Below, piece after piece: positions 19,155 to 27,900 of a DNA stretch of 33,681 nt (position 1 is the first letter of the stretch; every line of letters begins with the position of its first letter). The notes under the pieces are model-generated. The model was not told where the DNA came from. It did no database searches and worked only from the letters and a program-made list of their open reading frames with translations. The position numbers were made by a program, and so were the translations under genes. The stretch spans positions 1-33,681 of the IMG/VR virus record IMGVR_UViG_3300036399_000188; one strand, written 5' to 3'. This DNA is from a virus.

Positions 19155-19343
19155 TTACTTGCGCTTCTTGGACATCCCAGCCTGCGACATGGCAATTGCC
19201 ACGGCTTGTTTGCGGCTCTTCACCACAGGTGCTTTGCGCGGCCCCTTTGGGTCTCGGCCCGCATGGAGCGTTCCAGACTTATATTCACCCATTGTCTTTG
19301 CTATTTTGGCTTGTTTGGCGGATTTGGTCTTTGGTGTCTTCAT
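19155..19343 (-). CDS. DUF6496-like small basic phage protein
   Basis: The 62-residue protein ends with VVKSRKQAVAIAMSQAGMSK and contains GEYKSGTLHAGRDPKGP, which matches the DUF6496-type proteins that recur near phage head and packaging genes. It is highly basic. Function unknown. Confidence 0.75.
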   Translation of the reverse strand: MKTPKTKSAKQAKIAKTMGEYKSGTLHAGRDPKGPRKAPVVKSRKQAVAIAMSQAGMSKKRK

Positions 19344-19350
19344 GGTAGTA

Positions 19351-19593
19351 TCATCTCATGCTTTTACTGCCTTTGCAACGCCACTTTTTGCGGGACAATG
19401 CATTGGGTGAGTTGGGGTCACTCTTCCAGTCACCCTTGATTTTAGCAGATCTGGCGCAATAGGAATCGCCCTTCTTCGTACCGGGTCGGATGCGATCCTT
19501 GCCGTCAGCAGCCTTACCTGCCTGCCCGAAGCGTACGGTCTTCTTGCGACCAGTTTCGGGGTTGGTGACTACTTTTGAGAAACGCTTTTCCAC
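19351..19593 (-). CDS. Conserved-type basic phage protein (80 residues)
   Basis: The protein has the pattern KRFSKVVTNPETGRKKTVRF, then RIRPGTKKGDSYCARSAKIK and SPNALSRKKWRCKGSKSM. I recognise this as a recurring small protein of phage structural regions, but I do not know its role. Two cysteines and many Lys/Arg residues suggest nucleic-acid contact. Confidence 0.75.
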   Translation of the reverse strand: MEKRFSKVVTNPETGRKKTVRFGQAGKAADGKDRIRPGTKKGDSYCARSAKIKGDWKSDPNSPNALSRKKWRCKGSKSMR

Positions 19594-19597
19594 GATG

Positions 19598-19855
19598 TTA
19601 CTTTACGGTCTTGCGCTGTGCTGAACTTTCAGTTCCGCGAGCCTTGTTCTTGTCGCGAATATAAGCCGTGACATCGGCACTAATTTCGTCTGCTAGCTTT
19701 TTGGTGGAAGCGGTTAGAAATCTAGGATTGCTTTGCATGTGTTTCATTTGCTTGGTCTGCAATTCACCTTCAGCAATGTTGTAACCACGAAAGTCTCTTG
19801 TTTTCTTGGCAATTTGATGTTTAAGATACTCGGTTTTAGGTTTGTAGTTGGGCAT
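19598..19855 (-). CDS. Hypothetical 85-residue basic protein after portal
   Basis: From ATG 19855 the product begins MPNYKPKTEYLKHQIAKKTR and contains helices with many Lys residues (KQMKHMQSNPRFLTASTKKL). The long frame reaching 20152 overlaps the portal gene in another frame and its upstream part looks like shadow, so the short start is preferred. Function unknown. Confidence 0.7.
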   Translation of the reverse strand: MPNYKPKTEYLKHQIAKKTRDFRGYNIAEGELQTKQMKHMQSNPRFLTASTKKLADEISADVTAYIRDKNKARGTESSAQRKTVK

Positions 19856-19877
19856 ATGTTTAGTTGTGGTGTAATGG

Positions 19878-21953
19878 TTACTGCTGCATGCCTTGGGTTT
19901 GCATGCCACCCATCTCCGCAGGAGCCGTGCCGATGCGACCGATCTCTGCGTTCTGGGCCTGCTGGAGTTGGAACTGGTACTGCTCGGCGTATTTCTGGAG
20001 TCGCGTTGCGAATGCCTCGTCCGATTGTGCGCGTTGTGCGACATCTGGTTGTTGAACATACGCTTGCACAAGCTGCATTGCGATCTGTGCGCCATTGGGC
20101 TGGGCAGGAACCTCGATGCCTGCGAAGATTTTGGCGAGGTCGTCCGTGACATTCTTCATGACCTTCTGCTGCGCTTCCTCTGCTGGTTGCAGGACATAGT
20201 CGGCAAAGATCGGATTGATGCTAGAAGCCGTGAATTCAAGTAGCTTATTGACATCCATGATGCCGTTGCGGTCGAGTTGTACCAGAGACACCATGTTTTT
20301 CAACTGCGTCTCGGCAGTCTCTGGGTCATTGCTCTGGGAGTCGAAGTTGACCACGATGGAGAAGTTCTCGTCAGCAGAACCCTTGGTCATCACCTGCGGG
20401 TTGGGGTTGCCAGTAACTTGGAAGAACACCTCATCAGGCCCCATGCGTTGATACAGCTTCCAAGCAAGGTTCAGGACATCACGCACATGGTCTAGGAACT
20501 TGGACACGAAGTATTGCTGCCTCATGGACGAGAGCGGATTGTTAAGGTCGAGACCAACGCTACGGTCTGCCTGTCCGATCATCGAAACCTCAACCTCTAC
20601 GGAGCCAGAGTCCATAGGTGGTGTCGGCCCCCACTGGATCTCACCCAGACGACGATATGGGATGCGCCTGCCCGGCCCCCAGTCGGAGGGAGGCTTGCCA
20701 GCAGGGTGCATGAGCGGAGGAAGGGTTGCCAGAGATGCGCGGTCAACACGCGAGTCACGCTCGGTTTTGATCTGGAGTTGTGCGCCGCGCAGGATGTCAC
20801 CGAAAGTTTGCACCTCGTACATGCGCTTCTGGTTGTTAGATAAACGAGTTACCACAAACGGATAGTCGTCATAGCCATTAAGAAGTTCGTGCTTGGCGTA
20901 GCCCTCTGCGGACGGGTGGAAAACGGTACAATAGATGCCCTCGCTGCCATCCTCTTCGTCAATCAGACGCTGGTAGCCGTAGACCACCATGACGAGGTCG
21001 TTGTCGTCGGTAATTGGCAACCTTGTGATGTTCTTCTGCTTCTCCCCGTCGAGGTACATGCTGTCCTTGCCGCGAAGGTTTTCGATAGCGTAGTCCACCC
21101 ATTCCTCGTCCCAGCCCTCGTTGGTGACCTTTTTCTCCAGTTCTTGAGCAGTCAGGAAGGTTCTCCAGAAGATGTAGGGGCTGCGCTGCGGGTCAGAGAC
21201 ATAGGGCGGTAGGATGACCTCCCCGTCCGGGGCGCAGGAATGGACGACCGGGCGATCCACGGTTACCCTCGGAATGGGTATTTGCGCCTCTCCCTTCGTT
21301 CTGAGGTCTTTGAGGGCTTTTCTGGCTCTCTTCCCCGAAAGTGCAGGGAAAGCCTGAGAAATCAATCCTAGGGCCATTTCCGTGGCATTCTCGTCCATGA
21401 GTAGATCCACCATCTCTGGAGCGGCCTGCGCCACCTCGTCCAGAGTCATGGTTTGGAGGTAGGTACGGGACTCCCGCTGCCAGCCAACATACGAAATCAT
21501 GAGGCCTTTTTCGAGCAGGTAGTTAGCCCCCAGTTCCATATGTTCGCGGAAATTCGGGATATACGAGGATCGCATCCACTTCAGGAAGCCAGAGACCATC
21601 GCCGCCCGTGGCATGGATGCCATGCTAGTCGGAAATGCCTTAATATGCGAACGCTGGAGGGCTTGGTCAAACAAAGCCACATAGGTATCGATCCGCTCAC
21701 CAATGACATTTACCTCTTGGTCGGAGGCTCCCTCCCACGGGAATGCGTTAGCACCGTGCTTGCGGAGGTCGTCAGACTTACCTTCCCAGATATTGCGCCT
21801 CTCGTCATACGAACGCAGGCAGGATTGGAAATACTCATCGAGGTCTAGCAAAGCGGTCTCGTAGGCATAGGAAAGAGAACCAACATCTGGTTCTTTCTCC
21901 ACATAGATCAACGCTTCACCCTCTAGGGCTTCTGATTCATATTCAGTTTCCAT
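19878..21953 (-). CDS. Portal protein
   Basis: The 691-residue protein has the size, helical composition and position expected for a portal of the podovirus/SU10-like kind, between large terminase and capsid. Visible features are the N-terminal WEGKSDDLRKHGANAFPWEG, a central IYCTVFHPSAEGYAKHELLN beta region, LPPLMHPAGKPPSDWGPGRR, QADRSVGLDLNNPLSSMRQQ, and a Gln-rich helical C-terminus (QKYAEQYQFQLQQAQNAEIG), typical of the portal barrel. It forms the dodecameric ring at the packaging vertex. Its start overlaps the 93-residue gene by 11 bases. Confidence 0.85.
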   Translation of the reverse strand: METEYESEALEGEALIYVEKEPDVGSLSYAYETALLDLDEYFQSCLRSYDERRNIWEGKSDDLRKHGANAFPWEGASDQEVNVIGERIDTYVALFDQALQRSHIKAFPTSMASMPRAAMVSGFLKWMRSSYIPNFREHMELGANYLLEKGLMISYVGWQRESRTYLQTMTLDEVAQAAPEMVDLLMDENATEMALGLISQAFPALSGKRARKALKDLRTKGEAQIPIPRVTVDRPVVHSCAPDGEVILPPYVSDPQRSPYIFWRTFLTAQELEKKVTNEGWDEEWVDYAIENLRGKDSMYLDGEKQKNITRLPITDDNDLVMVVYGYQRLIDEEDGSEGIYCTVFHPSAEGYAKHELLNGYDDYPFVVTRLSNNQKRMYEVQTFGDILRGAQLQIKTERDSRVDRASLATLPPLMHPAGKPPSDWGPGRRIPYRRLGEIQWGPTPPMDSGSVEVEVSMIGQADRSVGLDLNNPLSSMRQQYFVSKFLDHVRDVLNLAWKLYQRMGPDEVFFQVTGNPNPQVMTKGSADENFSIVVNFDSQSNDPETAETQLKNMVSLVQLDRNGIMDVNKLLEFTASSINPIFADYVLQPAEEAQQKVMKNVTDDLAKIFAGIEVPAQPNGAQIAMQLVQAYVQQPDVAQRAQSDEAFATRLQKYAEQYQFQLQQAQNAEIGRIGTAPAEMGGMQTQGMQQ

Positions 21954-22224
21954 GTAATTCGTAATGCTCGGAGTCTAATTTCTTGTGAACTTTAATGGGT
22001 TTGCGAACTAGGCGAGGTGACATCCATGCGGGAACCTCGACGGCAATACGCTCCCCATCTAACGATGCATACACATATCTGGGGTTGTTGGCGAGGCCAA
22101 TCACCGTGACCTCCAGTGGCTCAGGTGCTGGTTCTGGGGCGGGAATGGCCGCTTCCGCCTGTGGTTCTACCTTTGGCGAAACCTTCTTGGCCACCTTCTT
22201 TGCTGCTTTTTTCGTTGTTTTCAT
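21943..22224 (-). CDS. Basic histone-like N-terminus, 93-residue protein
   Basis: Lys/Ala repeats (KKAAKKVAKKVSPKV) lead to a Pro/Glu linker and a compact end (VTVIGLANNPRYVYASLDGE; RLVRKPIKVHKKLDSEHYEL). The end looks like a folded domain and the start like a histone H1 tail. It lies between terminase and portal. Function unknown; DNA or packaging contact is possible. Confidence 0.7.
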   Translation of the reverse strand: MKTTKKAAKKVAKKVSPKVEPQAEAAIPAPEPAPEPLEVTVIGLANNPRYVYASLDGERIAVEVPAWMSPRLVRKPIKVHKKLDSEHYELHGN

Positions 22225-22226
22225 GG

Positions 22227-23825
22227 TTAGTATCCTCCTGTGCCTTGTCTAGTTACAGCTATATGTGACCCGTCCACATGGTCAATGCCAGAGATTGCGG
22301 CGTAGCGCAGGACATCTATGGGGTCTTTCCAAGCCTCCTTCAGACCACCATCGCCCGTGTATTCACTCAGGGCTTGGATGATGTTCTCACATTCCTCGCT
22401 GACATAGAAATGCGGTCGGTTGACCGAATCTGACGGCATAGTTGCATTAAATGACATTTTCCCGATCAAAGCCTGCAACCCATCGTCGATTTCCAAGCCG
22501 GGGGCGGGTATGCACACGATGCCCTCGTCGTTCAAATCCTCGATAATGCTACTAGCCCCATCTGCTGACTGGTACTTTGCCGCCCCAAGTCGGGGGTCAA
22601 TGAGACGCTCTAGAATCTCCTCGTCACCCTCTAGGTCTTTTATGAGTTCCACATAGTCGCGGATGCCGTATCCCTGCCCCTTGGCTCCCTCTCCTGCAAC
22701 CCACTTGCCTCCTCGCCACTCAGCCCAATCGCCCACATCCACGCCCGGCCATTCCCGGTAGACCCAATAGGTTCCAGTCGCGTCAACGGCAATCCAGCAC
22801 ATAAACCAATTTTTGGCTCCCGCAGGATCGACAATATGGTAGCGAGTCACATTATTCGTCGGAATAGTGTCGGGAGATACCACATTTACCTCCTTGTTGA
22901 ACTTGGGAAATTTGGTGGCGTGGGACTTGACTGGAACCCCGTACGCACGAATTAGGATCTCCTCCCTAGGCCGACCAACCAAAGTCTCCTTAATCCGCTC
23001 GTAGCCACCGAAAGGGTTGTCCTGTGAATGGAAATAATGGACGCTGGCATTGCGCTTCTTGCTCCGCTGGACGTAGGGGACAAGCTCGCCATTTAGCAGT
23101 TCAGCCTCGCGGCTCTCTATGCTGGTTGCTCCATCCAAATACTCCTTGATCACCTCCGTGTACCCGTCAATCGGGGTGAAGGTGAGCAGTAGCTTTGCGT
23201 TGCGGGTTGCCAGTCGGAACCGCAGGGTGTTGATCAACTCAGGCCCAAGCAAATACTCATCCAGCCAAACGCCCACATTATGCCAATTAGGAGAGCGAGA
23301 ACCCAACTCCGCTCCCTCAAGGATGGTCGGGTTGTTCTGGTACTGGGAGTAGGTCTTAAATATGATTTGAGAGCCGTTGGGTAGGATGAGCGATGAGTCA
23401 GTAAAACCATTCTTCTTCGTGTAGCTAATGTATGTCCCGGAGGATGTCTGCTTCGTGCGTAGCTCGGCTGGGAGCCAATCCCACACGGCACTCTGCTGCT
23501 GTCGGATGCTAACCTCGGAAGTCTGTGCAAAGCACATGATCTCGGCGTTTGGGTTCTCTATAGCAGCACGCACCACAGAGAATGCGCCCCACTGCGTCTT
23601 GCCGCTGCGGTTGCCGCCTAGTGCCACAATCTCGTTTACCTCCTGTAGCTGATCCTCTGCCTTAGCCCAGTGGGGGAGTCGGAAGCCAAAGCGGTACGGG
23701 TCGCGTTCTGCGTTGTCCACAGCCTCATGGTATACCCTGTGAAGCTCGATAAGCTCCTCTGGTTCCATGAGGGAGATTTCCTCATCGGTCGGCGGGGAAA
23801 GGATCTGGTGGGTGCGCCACTTCAT
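22227..23825 (-). CDS. terL: Large terminase subunit (packaging ATPase-nuclease)
   Basis: From ATG 23825 the product is 532 residues. The Walker A motif GGNRSGKT is at residues 70-77, the Walker B segment VGVWLDE at 184-190, and a later coupling motif LLLTFTPIDG near 212-221. The nuclease half has acidic residues in YHIVDPAG (329-336), LIDPRLG (408-414) and DPIDVLRY (501-508), the usual RNase H-fold set. It should cut concatemers and drive DNA into the head. The start overlaps the zinc-ribbon gene stop (ATGA); an upstream frame start at 23885 is unlikely. Confidence 0.93.
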   Translation of the reverse strand: MKWRTHQILSPPTDEEISLMEPEELIELHRVYHEAVDNAERDPYRFGFRLPHWAKAEDQLQEVNEIVALGGNRSGKTQWGAFSVVRAAIENPNAEIMCFAQTSEVSIRQQQSAVWDWLPAELRTKQTSSGTYISYTKKNGFTDSSLILPNGSQIIFKTYSQYQNNPTILEGAELGSRSPNWHNVGVWLDEYLLGPELINTLRFRLATRNAKLLLTFTPIDGYTEVIKEYLDGATSIESREAELLNGELVPYVQRSKKRNASVHYFHSQDNPFGGYERIKETLVGRPREEILIRAYGVPVKSHATKFPKFNKEVNVVSPDTIPTNNVTRYHIVDPAGAKNWFMCWIAVDATGTYWVYREWPGVDVGDWAEWRGGKWVAGEGAKGQGYGIRDYVELIKDLEGDEEILERLIDPRLGAAKYQSADGASSIIEDLNDEGIVCIPAPGLEIDDGLQALIGKMSFNATMPSDSVNRPHFYVSEECENIIQALSEYTGDGGLKEAWKDPIDVLRYAAISGIDHVDGSHIAVTRQGTGGY

Positions 23826-24175
23826 GTTGTCTTGTATGCGTCCGTTTCCATGAGGATGTCGATTATCCGATAAACACTTCCGCATTTATCACATCCAAAC
23901 GAATCATCCTCTGGAGGAAGTGATCCTCGGTTGCCATCCACAAAGTGAAGCTTGCTGTATGTCTTGCAATACCCACACTTTCCAATGTGAGGCGTTACAA
24001 ATTTCTCTAGCACCACATTCCAAACCTTAGCGTTGAACTTCTCGGCCAAATACGAGGCGTAGGCTAGGGTGTTGCACTTGTGCTGAACGCCGTCATGCTC
24101 GACCATGTAGTGGCGAACGAGGTTGCCACCGTCCTTGAGGTGGTCTGCGTGTCTTGATTCTGGTTCTGGGATCAT
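23822..24175 (-). CDS. Zinc-ribbon protein between terminase genes
   Basis: The 117-residue protein has a helical first half and a zinc ribbon: CGYCKTYSKL near residue 67 and CDKCGSVYRI near 95, a CxxC...CxxC pair. It is linked by ATGA overlaps to both terminase genes. It may help packaging or serve as a separate DNA-binding factor. No family name is certain. Confidence 0.75.
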   Translation of the reverse strand: MIPEPESRHADHLKDGGNLVRHYMVEHDGVQHKCNTLAYASYLAEKFNAKVWNVVLEKFVTPHIGKCGYCKTYSKLHFVDGNRGSLPPEDDSFGCDKCGSVYRIIDILMETDAYKTT

Positions 24176-24723
24176 GCGACAATTTCAGCCTCGACTGCCT
24201 TCGCCTTTACCTTGCTTGCGATGCGAGATTTAGCCTCTGCGATCATCTTGGCGGCATCGTCGATACTCGCCCCCTGCCTGTGTTCCACGACCGCAGTAGC
24301 CATGCCAGAGAGTTGCATGGACTTGTCCGTGAGGACACCCACGGTGATCGCCAGTCGGTCTGGGGAGATGTTCTTGAGTTGTTCGGGATCGTCGGACAAC
24401 TGGTCTGCCTTCGCGAACAGCAGGTCGGTGTAGGTCTCCGCCGCCATCGCATATTTCTGGCTGAACTCCTTCCGCTTCGTCTCCAGAGTGTCAGAATGCC
24501 GCCACATGAGCGACCGCACGGTGTCACGGGCAAGCCCGGTGATCTCGGAGGTGCTTTTGATGCTCTTCCCCTGTGCGAGCAGCCAGAGGCATTTTGCCGC
24601 CGCCTGCGGGTTCCAGAACTCCACACGCTGCCTGTTGCCGTGTTCCTCGGCTCGACGCATGACCTCTGCGAACCATTCTTGATTTTCGGGGCAATCCAGC
24701 ATTTGACTGCTAGTCTCACTCAT
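24172..24723 (-). CDS. terS: Putative small terminase subunit
   Basis: The 183-residue protein contains a helix-turn-helix (AAKCLWLLAQGKSIKSTSEI, then TGLARDTVRSLMWRHSDTLE, near residues 42-80) and a long helical C-terminal part (SQKYAMAAETYTDLLFAKAD; DAAKMIAEAKSRIASKVKAK). It lies just before the zinc-ribbon and large terminase genes. Small terminases recognise the packaging site with such HTH domains. There is no signature motif, so the call rests on fold and position. Confidence 0.7.
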   Translation of the reverse strand: MSETSSQMLDCPENQEWFAEVMRRAEEHGNRQRVEFWNPQAAAKCLWLLAQGKSIKSTSEITGLARDTVRSLMWRHSDTLETKRKEFSQKYAMAAETYTDLLFAKADQLSDDPEQLKNISPDRLAITVGVLTDKSMQLSGMATAVVEHRQGASIDDAAKMIAEAKSRIASKVKAKAVEAEIVA

Positions 24724-24914
24724 TATTTTTTGGTTGGTTTGATTTTCTCTTTCTGAACGCTTGCTGATGTGGTTTGCATGGCATTCAAAAGATTGATAGG
24801 ATCAATCGTAATTGCTGTTTCCTGATCTGGATTTTCCTCGTTGTCCACATACGAGAAAATGTCGTCTAGAAATTCAACGATCTCCTTGTCAGAGTATTTT
24901 TTGTTGGTGGCCAT
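24723..24914 (-). CDS. Hypothetical acidic 63-residue protein
   Basis: The product is acidic in the first half (SDKEIVEFLDDIFSYVDNEE) and basic at the end (EKIKPTKK). Its last base overlaps the small-terminase start (TAATG). The leader of the gene below it is AACCAACC-like. No family recognised; it may assist the packaging genes. Confidence 0.65.
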   Translation of the reverse strand: MATNKKYSDKEIVEFLDDIFSYVDNEENPDQETAITIDPINLLNAMQTTSASVQKEKIKPTKK

Positions 24915-27900
24915 TATCGTGGAAGAACTGCGAATCTAGGTCTAGAGTTTGGATTTTTAGCAAAGAAGTCAATCAACAATTTGTTAATTTCTTGAAGTGC
25001 TTGTTGCTTCGTTAACTCCCTCTTCTCAAAACGATTCCAAATTGCCTCAACTTTTTTGACATTTTCTGCCTTCTTGAAGCCCCTTGGGAACATGGATCGT
25101 GCGCCTTCCCATGTGATTGACTGCATTGCTCTCGGCTCGACATTACGAGCATCCGCTGCCTTGCGATATGCGTCAGCAACAATATAATACATTCCATTCA
25201 GACCAGATACAGCATTAGACGACCCACCAAAGTTTCTGGCTACTTGCTGGCTAGACTGTGACAACGGCAGTAGATATGCGGCGGCAACTGCGTGCGTGTC
25301 TGATGTAACATCCCTCAACACATTGTCATTTGGTGACTCTTGGTTATTAAAGAACGATCTGATCTTGTGATCGCTACCCATGTTGTTACTTATGTTTTCC
25401 ATGCTTGGGTCACGATACATATTGATCGCTTTTTCCAAGTTGGAAAAACTCTGCCAACTAATTGCATCCGCATAAACTGGGTTTCCTTGCTCAAAGTAAT
25501 TCAGAACCTTGTTATCTCCTACAACTTGGGTGTGATATCTAATAAGTTGCGCTGCCTGTGCATCAGTCATTTCGCTCAACTTCATTCCAACAAGGTTTTG
25601 AACCTCTTGCTTAGCGGCATTAACTTTTGCCTTTTGCTCGTCAATCCAAGCCTTTGGCTTATTTTTGTTCTCTTTTGAGTTTAGCTTTGTTTCCAAAGCA
25701 TTATCAATAATTGGCATTGCCCCATCGGCAATCTCTTGAGTCATGGAAACATCGTCTGCAAAAGAACTTAGTATTCGTTCTGTCATGTTGACATTGTGAA
25801 TCCAGTCTTTGCCCGGTGAAAGTCGTGCATTTATTCCAGCGACAACCTGCCTTGTTATTTTGTGCTTCGCGGACTGAGCCTTATTCCAGTCATAAGCTAG
25901 TGGATACCAACGCTGCCAATAGCTTCTAATTGGTGGCGGAACAGCATCGTAAATAGACAGAAGGTTTCTTGCCATGCGATCAGTAACCTTGGATATAATG
26001 GTCAATGCCTCTTCCTTGTTGGTTGGTGTTCCAAGATCTCTGAACCCCGGAGAGTCAGTCGCAAATGATGCGGTTTTTACCAAAAAGTCATCAAGGCTGG
26101 ACTTCTGTTTTTCTGACAAATCCTTTGCCTTTAGCAACCCTTTGATGCGGCTTAATCCAACTATGTGATTTTCTGGTTTGTCTGATAGTGCGACAGATTG
26201 TGATGTCTGCTTTGGAGTCCCCCACTTTGCCGACATTATCATTGATGCGTCACCACCAAGATTGGTTTGCTTCATTAGGTTGATTGATCCATCACCCTCT
26301 GGCATATACCGCATATCCCTACTCCCCACATCAAACCGCTTGCTCAACGGGATGACATTGCCAGAGTCGTCGCGGGTGATGGGGTCGGCGGATTTGATTT
26401 GGTTGGAATCAAATACAATAAATTCTTGTTTCCCCGCATTAGTTTGCGGGGTTCCAATTACTGAATCATACCCTTGTTTTTGAATCTCTTTTTTGCGTGC
26501 TGGTGTAATTGCAGAATAAGAATAATCACCAGCATCAAGAATCAATGGATTATCCATTTTAAGATAAGCACCTAAAACATTACTACCCATTGCACTAGCA
26601 ATGTTTTTATCTGGCGAGAAATAATGACCTACATGACCTTCCATCCAAGGCAGTCTATCTCCTTTAGTTTCATCAAAAACCGTAAATTTTTTACCTCTTG
26701 ATCCATGCCATAAAACTCCTTGTCTATACCCAGCCATCTTCGCAGCCTCATCCACCATCCTCTGCTGAGTCTCCACATCACCAGACTCCACAGATTTCAT
26801 ATAGTCGGAGTCTAGTTGCTCTGGCATGAAGCGGGTTTGCGCCTCTGGCTCCATCCACCCGATAGCATCTGCTGAATACGAGTCCAGCATCGCCTTGGAT
26901 GTGATTGGGGTCAGCTTCTCATCCATCTCGTTGATCGCAAACATCTGCTTGCCGTCTGCCCATCGTCCTTGAGCCTCCTGCTTGTTGGCTACGGGGTTGA
27001 GGTCTTCTGGGGAGACACCCTCTGGCATCGCTCGCTGGGCTTCTGGCATGCGGACTTGGCTAACTGCCTCGTAGCTAAACGGCATTGCTGCGTATTCCTC
27101 TGGGGCCATTGGGACTGCCTTGCTAACGCGATCTGCGCGGTAGGTGCGGTAGACATTGTCCGCGCTCTTAACACCATCCTCAAGCAACATGGGGTTCAAG
27201 ACCGCTTGTTCCTTCTTGTTGAGAAGACCAAACATTGTGTTGATGAACTTCTTGCGCTCAGTCCCCTCGACCACACCATACTTTTGATTGAAATGCAGAA
27301 TGCTGTCCTCTGTAGGACGGTTAAGATGGAAGTCCATCATCGCCTGTACATCTTGCAAAATAGCGTCAACATTTCCGCTGTACAGCTTCTTGCCACGCTT
27401 GCTCTGTGCGCGTTTCTTGATGTTCTCCTGAAGCTTGGTCACGGACATGAGTCCGTACAGGATGTTGCCGTCCTTGGAGATGGTTATCGCTACTGGGGCA
27501 GAGTCACGAATAGCCGCCTTTTGCGGGGCATAGACTACCTTGCCAGACTTTAGTCGTATTGTAGCTGGGAAGTTAATCATCACCATGCGCTGACCTTTGC
27601 CATCCTTGACGATCCTGTTGTACTGGCGAATCATCCGCTTCTGCTCGTTGTTGAACTTATGCTTGGCGAACATCTCAGTCAGCACGGCATCCGAAAGCCA
27701 ACCGGGTTGTAGTTCGCCATCGTCGTCCACATACGCCTCACCCTTTTCTGGGATATAGTTGGACTCTCGACGCTTACGCATTGCCTCCACAGCAGTCAGA
27801 CCCGCCATTGCCCGGTCGATGTCCACCGATTTGTCAATGAAGACTGGTCGCCCATCCTTGAGGATTGGCTTGTCGTTCTCATCCACTTGGATGAATGGGT

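Noticed and set aside
19856-20152. N-terminal extension of the 85-residue gene into the portal gene
   Set aside because: The extension is Ser/Arg-rich shadow of the portal sequence; the natural start is ATG 19855.
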